A stretch of 64,000 nt of DNA from assembly GCA_034509925.1 (NCBI GenBank), contig CM067532.1, positions 2,463,142 through 2,527,141 of the forward strand, given 5' to 3'. The stretch comes from Hirudinaria manillensis. Lineage: Eukaryota; Annelida; Clitellata; Hirudinida; Hirudinidae. Of the stretch, positions 58,111 through 64,000 are shown one piece after another. The stretch's first letter is position 1, and each line of letters starts with the position of its first letter. A program made the position numbers and the translations under genes. Under the pieces are notes generated by a model, which was given only the letters and a program-made list of their open reading frames with translations, had not been told where the DNA came from and did no database searches.

Positions 58111-58693
58111 TGTAATCTTCTTTGTCTTTTATTCACATATTTCATTTTATTGTATTGATTGTCTCTCTATTTGCTATAGTTATAGTGTCTTAACATTCTA
58201 GGACTTAGGATAAAAAAGGCACTTTAAATATTTGCTGAATTGGATTATACATGGGCTACTCAGCCACATTACGGCACCATTAATCGCGTATTGTCTGTAT
58301 CCAATCTGCCACAACAAAAATCATTCATTCATCGACATTCACTTTTGATTTCCTGCTCCTTTATCTCTGGCATTCGCAAACCATGTGAGAAGCCCATTCT
58401 CCAAATGTTGGATGGTGGAGGCTGGCCAATTGGCTTTGTGAATTTATTTCAATTTAAAGACGAAAAACCTAACGGAGAGAATTTTTTTCGCAAATTGGCT
58501 GTATTACATGCGACAAATTCCAGGTATATTTGGAGAATTCTGTGACTGCTCTTCATGAGCGATTGGAATTCGTCGGGTTTTCCAGCAAAACTTATTGTTT
58601 TAAAGTTCTTTACCATGTCTTAGCTTCTCCAGGTATTCGATATGCCAAACTGATTTTCAAAATACCGTAAGATTTTTAATCGACCTATGGTTT
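58111..58693 (+). other. Region with an unassigned ORF (about 58231-58545)
   Basis: An open frame runs from 58228 to 58545 and includes HYGTINRVLSVSNLPQQKSF and FRKLAVLHATNSRYIW. A donor-like CCAG/GTATAT lies at 58524 and an acceptor-like CTCAG at 58260, so it could be one exon. I do not recognise the family. It may be a piece of transposon or of an unrelated gene. Confidence 0.35.
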
Positions 58694-60259
58694 TTAACCC
58701 TTGGATGCCCAAGGGGGGAAGCGTACAATTGCACTCTAACGTTTGCTTTTTTGAGATCCTGGAGTCCATTTTTAAAATTTTGTCACGAATTTTTGCGAGA
58801 ATTATCTTCAACAGGCCCGTTACTTTGTCGTGTAACTATTTTTTGGCAAAAGTTAAACGTGTCTTTTTTACGAACGTTCAAAAGACTTGGGGTACATTTG
58901 TACTCCCCTTGGGCACTAAAGTTACGGATACACAATGTTCACAAACATTACGGATTTTTTCAATAACAATTGCAATAATACATATGACAACATATAAAAT
59001 GTTATTATATCGTATAAAATATAATATAAACATGACATATATTTATTATAACGTAAAACATGTTGCAACTTTAGCTTCTCTTTAGTAATCAATTAGTTAT
59101 AGCTTCGATTTTCGTTTACAAATTAAAATAAGGATGTTATAACTCTCTAATGTAAAAATACTGCATCCATTGTGGGAGTGTTATATATTATAAAATATGC
59201 AAATCTGTGTTGTGAACATTGCAGGCCGGATTGAATCATTGAACGCCAACCCAGCCCACCGTGTTCCTGACGAGGAAATAACTGCTGCGCGACCGAGTTA
59301 CATTGAGTTAAAATTTGTAAAGAATATTGCAATTTTATTTGAGGATTTCTATCTAGAAGTTTAGATCATAAATGCAATTATATACGTTACGGTGGGAGCC
59401 GTGCGTTAGATTGAAGAAATATAAAAAAGAAGAAAAGATGAAGAAAATAAAAAATGCTAAAGTTTTTAGCTGTACAATAATTATAAACTATAATTAGTGA
59501 CGTAAGTAGGTTTTTTGACAACGAAAATGAACGATTTTGTCTCGTAAATGTTGCTAAACTTTCACGTCAATTAAAATTGGTATAACACAGCCCTCCCAGC
59601 AAACACATCCCGGAGGGGCCCGCGAGGGCTGAATGCGGGTTGCCCGTCTTGCCCGCCATCAGCTAAACAATTTTGATGTTATTTAGTTTGAAAATTCTCG
59701 CTAAAGAATTCGCTGGTTCAGAGAATATTATTTAACTTGAATGTGCTTAATAAATAACATTTGGAGCTATTTAAAGTGAGTTTTCACGAATTAACGGCTA
59801 AACAAATGGGCGGAGTTACGCCTGGTGGAGTGCTGTCTTTCTAAAGCCGTACTCGGAAGAAAGGGCAGAGGGCGGGTTGCCCGACTTGACTGCATTAGTT
59901 AAACTGGCTATTGATGTTATTTAGATTGAAAATTTATACTAAATAAGTCGTTGGTGCAGACGATGTTATTTAATATGAATGTGCTCACTAAATAACGTTT
60001 GGAGCTATAATTAAATATATTTAGAGCGAATTTGCATAAAGGCGTAAAATGGGCGGAGCGTGATGAGGCGCGGGTATTTATAAGGTCTTTGTCTCTTGGT
60101 TCCTTTTGCATCTATTAGGAAGAGACTGGAACTGACTGGGATTTGTGTCACTGTTAACACTTTGCTGATCGAACTTAAAGATAGTGAGTTCTTATTATTT
60201 AATTCGATAGTTCATTGAAAACTTTCAAGCTAAGGTTTCTTCGGCATCACCTCTTTAGG

Positions 60260-60487
60260 ATGAGTATGTCATTTTTGTCAGCACGCACCCAAAGGCGTAA
60301 ATTAGCGAAGCGAGTGTCTGAAATAATGGACTCATATAGGACTGTTACTGTTAACGATCCCTCCGGTAAAACCGTCAGGTTGCCCCCTCATATTCATAAA
60401 TATCCAAGCCCCTCCCTAACGAGCAAGTGTAGCTCCACCCCCGTGCATATCATTATGAAATCGTTGGTGAGAACAACGAAGATTAAT
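60260..60487 (+). pseudogene. Possible N-terminal exon of the transposase
   Basis: An ATG at 60260 starts MSMSFLSARTQRRKLAKRV, a basic stretch like the N-terminus of CACTA-type transposase ORFs. It ends at a stop before the TTAGGG-type array, so the array may lie in an intron or have disrupted the gene. Confidence 0.4.
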
Positions 60488-60507
60488 TGAATTTTAAATG
60501 AAAAACG

Positions 60508-60665
60508 GTTAGGGATAAGGTTAGGGTTAGGGTTAAGGGTAGGGTTAGGGTTAGGGTTAAGGGTAGGGTTAGGGTTTGGGGTAGGGTTAGGGTTTTGGAT
60601 AGGGTTAGGGTTAGGGTTAAGGGTAGGGTTAGGGTTTTGGATAGGGTTATGGTTAGGGTTTCTTA
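60508..60665. repeat. Degenerate interstitial TTAGGG array
   Basis: About 25 units of GGGTTA with variants GGGTTAA, GGGTA, GGGTTTT. It lies inside the CACTA-like element, between two coding parts, with unique sequence on both sides, so it is not a chromosome end. Confidence 0.92.
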
Positions 60666-60764
60666 AAAACATATCATTCAATTTATTTAACACAGGACTC
60701 TCCAGGGATCAATCATCGCTGATATATTATACCTCGCTATACCTTGTTATAGGCGGGACTAATT

Positions 60765-61655
60765 ATGCAATTCTTAACAAGGGGGTTGGGGCTTAGCTCA
60801 TTAAATGTAGCAGGGGGCATCTCGACGGTTTTACCCGATCGTCCACGCTCAAGTATACACAATGGCATTGGTGATACAGTAGAGTGGATTGAAGAGTCAT
60901 ATCAGGAGTTTGAAGAAACGTGGTCTGTGCGTTTTCAAAACTCTGACGAAGAAGAAATTATTGATTCTGAGGAAACAGTTGATGAATGTAACATAAATGA
61001 AAGAATTGCTGAATGGGCCATATCTAATAATATTAGTCATAAAGCCACAAAAAGCTTATTGAAAATTCTTCAGCATGTTATTCCTAATCTGCCAAGTGAT
61101 TCGAGAACTTTGCTGAGAACAGATAGAAATACTATATGCAAAAGCTTGGCTGGGGGAGAGTATTACTATTTTGGAATACAGTTAGAGAAATATGTTAATT
61201 TAATTGGAAAAGATATTTCTACAAATACTTTATACATTAATGTAAGCATAGATGGATTGCCACTTTTCAAAAGTTCAAATATCAATTTATGGCCTATTCT
61301 AGCTTGCATTTCAGAAGATCCAAAATCTGATGTTTTTCCTGTTGCAATATTTTGTGGGAGTGGAAAGCCAACTTCTATTAATGATTATTTAAGTGATTTT
61401 GTTGAGGAAATGAAGGGTTTAGAAGATAAAAGCTTTTTGTATAATGGAAGAAATTTTAACATATTTTTGAATGCAGTTATTTGTGATGCCCCCGCAAGAG
61501 CATATGTCAGTTGTGTTAAAGCCCACAATAGCTGTAATTGTTGTGAAAGATGTGTTCAAACTGGTGTATTGGATAATAAAGTTGTGTTACCAGAGTTGGA
61601 TTGCATTAATAGAACAGATGAATCTTTTTATTTGTTGTGTCATAATGTTTTATAA
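60765..61655 (+). pseudogene. Tnp2-like transposase fragment of the CACTA-like element
   Basis: 296-codon frame. Residues near 163-185 read VSIDGLPLFKSSNINLWPI, followed by AIFCGSGKPTSINDYLSDF and CDAPARAYVSCVKAHNSCNC with a CxxC pair and DESF. This is the pattern of Tnp2-type transposases of animal EnSpm/CACTA elements. The frame ends about 30 codons after CCERCVQTG; the rest of the usual 600-700 aa protein, including the downstream catalytic part, is absent, so it cannot act alone. Confidence 0.7.
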
Positions 61656-61684
61656 AATGTATTTTTACATGATTTTTTTTAGAA

Positions 61685-62475
61685 ATGCCTTTTATAATTG
61701 TTGAATTTGAAAATACAAAAGAAGTGGATCATTTGCCAAATACCTGGTTAAATTTAGAGGAGAGCGAAATCTGCCAAATAATGAAAGATAAAACCCTAGT
61801 TGATTGTTTTTGGCCACCTACTTCCATAAGGAATGTTTCTAAAGCTAAGGGATATGAGTATGGAGCCAAAAGAAGACTGGCCGAAATATCACCATCTCAC
61901 TCATATCATACGTCAATGCCGTTTCATTCTCCATCACCTCATCAGTCATCAATCAACTAATAGTTTCAAGGACCTTTGGTGAGCTAAGCAACATTGTAAT
62001 GTTATTGAACAAATTCACATTCATTATTGATATATTCCTAAAATAGATTTGGAAAAGGTTGTGAAGGATATTATTTCAAATCAAGAAAGTATTAAAAAAA
62101 TGATTAACTTCATGTTCATCAAGAGTCAAAACCAAGGCAATGCGATTGAAAATCCAGATATTCCAGAAGGAGTGCATCTCCCAGTTCGAGATGACTCTGA
62201 ATTTCTAGTCTTTGAGGACCTTTTAAAGGATCCTGCTATAAAATCTCAATTGGTTAGTGTAAAGGTAACATCTTAATATTTGTTTAATAATTTTTCATTT
62301 TTTATTCAGATTTCTGCTTTATGTGTCAATGGAAGTTATGACCTAGATACAACGATGAAAAGGTTATTGAAGCAGCTTAACTGAGGATATGGCTCGATCA
62401 TTTAACCTCACAGGGCAGTGTGGCAAAAAAGCCTTTGGACAATCTGAGATGATGAAAGTTTTATTTGGTTAGTCA
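61685..62475 (+). pseudogene. DUF4806-like accessory protein of the CACTA-like element, in pieces
   Basis: Three collinear parts: 61685-61960 (FIIVEFENTKEVDHLPNTWL, WPP), 62049-62276 (GVHLPVRDDSEFLVFEDLL) and 62311-62475 (DLDTTMKRLLKQL, then after a frame shift ARSFNLTGQCGKKAFGQSE). Together they follow the order of DUF4806 proteins found in many invertebrates. The stop after LLKQLN breaks the last part. Function unknown. Confidence 0.6.
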
Positions 62476-63249
62476 GGTGGCCTTAATGTCATATATTTTA
62501 ACTTTTAACCATGTGCTACTTATCTTAATAAGGTGTAGTGAAGAAGAATCCAAGCACATCAACCTCCACCATCCAAGATTTGGAAAATGGGCCGTGCAAA
62601 TAGTTTGGGAACGCCAAAGATAGAGGGGCTGGAAGTCGAAAGAGGAAATTAAATGTCGATGAATTAACCATTTTTTTAAATAAATATTTTATACGTATAG
62701 TTCGTCAGTTAATAGTTATGGCGGGTTGGATACGGTCGATCCGCGATTAATGGTCCGGGATTTGGCTGGGTAGCCCATGTATAATGGCTGGGATTAGGCT
62801 GGGTAGCCCGGATTTAATGGCTGGGCAACCCGAGACTGAAGGCCGGGATTTGGCAGGGCAACCCGAGACTAATAGCCGGGATTTGGTAGGGCAACCCGAG
62901 CTTAATAGCCGGGCAGCCCGCACGGGTCCCTTGCGCCCCCCGCGGTCAAAACCTACGCGGGACCCGCGCATATGCCCGCCCGGGACCTGCGTGGGCCTCC
63001 CTGGGGTGTGTTTGCTGGGCTCTTGCATGGCACCATTCTCCGCAGTAGTCCCTTGTTCGTAAATACTGCCTCATGGCAATGTTTAACAATTGTTTAATTA
63101 TATTTTTATATTGACTGAACCTGTGCCTATTGACTGATAAAATATTTTTAATAACAATCTTTCGGTTGAAGCTCAGTAACAACAAATGCGTTGGGGTACA
63201 CTTGTAACTAAAAGTGGAAGTTTTTTTACCTTGAGCATCCAAGGGTTAA

Positions 63250-63896
63250 TAGAATAATTGCCAATTAAGGAGCAGGACGCATTTTAGGTCTTATTGGAAA
63301 ATGGAGCCATTTGAAGCTATTCTTAAGAAATTGAATTGTTCGTTAACGTGACCAAAATGCTTCATTGCATTAACTTTAACTTAATAATTTGTTTCTATGG
63401 AAATCGATTTTTTTCATTTATTCTCGTTTGTCTGGGGATGGCATCTAATATTTGATCTCTCACATTCCTTCTCATATGTTTTGCAGAATTTATTTATTTT
63501 AAGTCCATATCAATATTAAACATATTAGTCAAAGTAATAGAGGAGACACATTAGTTTTGTTTTTTTTTATTAATTTTGTTTGGAAATTCATGAGAGTTTC
63601 GGAGCGATCTTTATTGTAAATTATATAAATTCAAATTAAGCCCCTCATGGTTATATGCAGAATTTATATAAGCTTATATATTGAATTATTTTGAAATGGA
63701 TATGCGAAATCATCAGTTAAATATTAGGCGCTTAAATTTTTGCCGGCAGGGGTTCTATATATAACTCCAGGTCATTGCCGGGTCTGAGAAATTTTGGATT
63801 GAGGAGTGGAGAGTTGATTTCTCGAGCCGATGTTTTAGTTTGCAGACATTAATTTTGCAGATGAGGGAGAAATTAAAAATATTCTTTTGTGGAGAT
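63250..63896. other. Upstream region of the fourth LDLRA signal-peptide exon
   Basis: AT-rich, no gene. From about 63770 it matches the conserved block upstream of the exons at 22023, 32375 and 33758 (TTGCCGGGTCTGAGAAATTTT, CTCGAGCCGA, AAATTAAAAATATTC). A partial duplication places TTTGCAGA twice (63839, 63855). Confidence 0.55.
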
Positions 63897-63975
63897 ATGA
63901 AGATAAATAATTGCTTTTACTTGTGGATAATACTAGTGTTTTTGAGTTGTTGCAGAGGAAATGGAAAATCACTTG
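63897..63975 (+). CDS. LDLRA-repeat gene 4, signal-peptide exon (gene continues past the window)
   Basis: 79-bp exon with the same length, frame and donor (CTTG/GTATGAG, phase 1) as the exons at 22023, 32375 and 33758. It encodes MKINNCFYLWIILVFLSCC then RGNGKS. Its promoter-like block is present. This shows a further LDLRA cassette begins at the right edge. Confidence 0.72.
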
Positions 63976-64000
63976 GTATGAGAAACGACAATTTTTTAAT

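Larger units (their letters stand above)
59595..63019. mobile_element. CACTA/EnSpm-like DNA transposon, internally deleted
   Basis: Ends CCCAGCAAACACATCCC and, inverted, GGGGTGTGTTTGCTGGG. The target CT appears on both sides (59593-59594, 63020-63021). The empty target is visible at 23641-23670. The interior codes a Tnp2-like transposase fragment (60765-61655) and a DUF4806-like protein in pieces (61685-62475). GC-rich GCCCGC arrays lie near both ends, and a TTAGGG-type array lies inside. Assignment to CACTA rests on the transposase; the terminal bases are not CACTA. Confidence 0.75.
58698..63245. mobile_element. piggyBac-type non-autonomous element hosting a nested CACTA-like element
   Basis: Ends CCCTTGGATGCCCAAG (58698) and CTTGAGCATCCAAGGG (63230-63245) are inverted repeats with one mismatch, flanked on both sides by TTAA (58694-58697, 63246-63249). 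Without the nested element it is about 1.1 kb and has no transposase frame. A 5'-truncated relative lies at 23145-23896. Confidence 0.78.

Noticed and set aside
60508-60665. A chromosome end or assembly edge at the TTAGGG array
   Set aside because: Transposon coding sequence continues on both sides and the units are degenerate, so it is interstitial.
1-64000. tRNA, rRNA or snRNA genes
   Set aside because: I looked for cloverleaf-type and conserved rRNA motifs by eye and found none; a covariance-model scan would settle it.

Overview
The window is AT-rich, intron-rich nuclear DNA from an invertebrate metazoan. The evidence is GT-AG introns, an animal-type EXD3/mut-7 gene, LDL-receptor class A (LDLRA) exons, HNMT-like methyltransferases, and animal transposon families (Gypsy, Copia, CR1-like and RLE-type LINEs, piggyBac, pogo, CACTA). 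I cannot name the phylum from sequence alone. Short TTAGGG-type tracts occur but they are interstitial.

Layout. (1) 99-8818, minus strand: a complete gene of about 20 exons for an EXD3-like 3'-5' exonuclease. It has a DEDDy exonuclease core and a C-terminal Mut7-C domain with two CxxC pairs. (2) 10309-20317, plus strand: a tandem cluster of class I SAM-dependent methyltransferase genes. Four are intact two-exon copies (10309, 13293, 16239, 19127) and one is a truncated pseudogene (about 18295). (3) 22023-63975, plus strand: tandem cassettes built on genes for secreted or membrane-anchored LDLRA-repeat proteins. Each starts with a signal-peptide exon (22023, 32375, 33758, 63897) and continues with phase 1-1 exons carrying one LDLRA module each. 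Two end in an exon carrying a last LDLRA plus a hydrophobic tail (26825-27045, 54575-54792). Truncated methyltransferase copies (30827, 56035) follow the terminal exons, so the duplicated unit seems to be [dispersed repeat - methyltransferase fragment - LDLRA gene].

The second part is heavily invaded. It holds an RLE-type LINE (about 27.3-30.4 kb, minus), a Gypsy element in an LDLRA intron (33.9-37.4 kb) followed by an antisense Copia gag remnant, two copies of one pogo-like element carried inside a 4.2 kb higher-order duplication, a small non-autonomous LTR element (51.96-53.33 kb), paired LINE remnants in the last LDLRA introns, a CR1-like LINE fused to a methyltransferase pseudogene, and a nest of a CACTA-like element inside a piggyBac-type element (58698-63245). 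Several boundaries are supported by paralogous empty sites in this window.

Functional reading: EXD3 is a housekeeping RNA/DNA exonuclease. The methyltransferase and LDLRA families are lineage-expanding accessory genes whose copy number changes by tandem duplication and exon-cassette duplication. All intron boundaries come from reading splice signals and keeping phase; none is confirmed by RNA.
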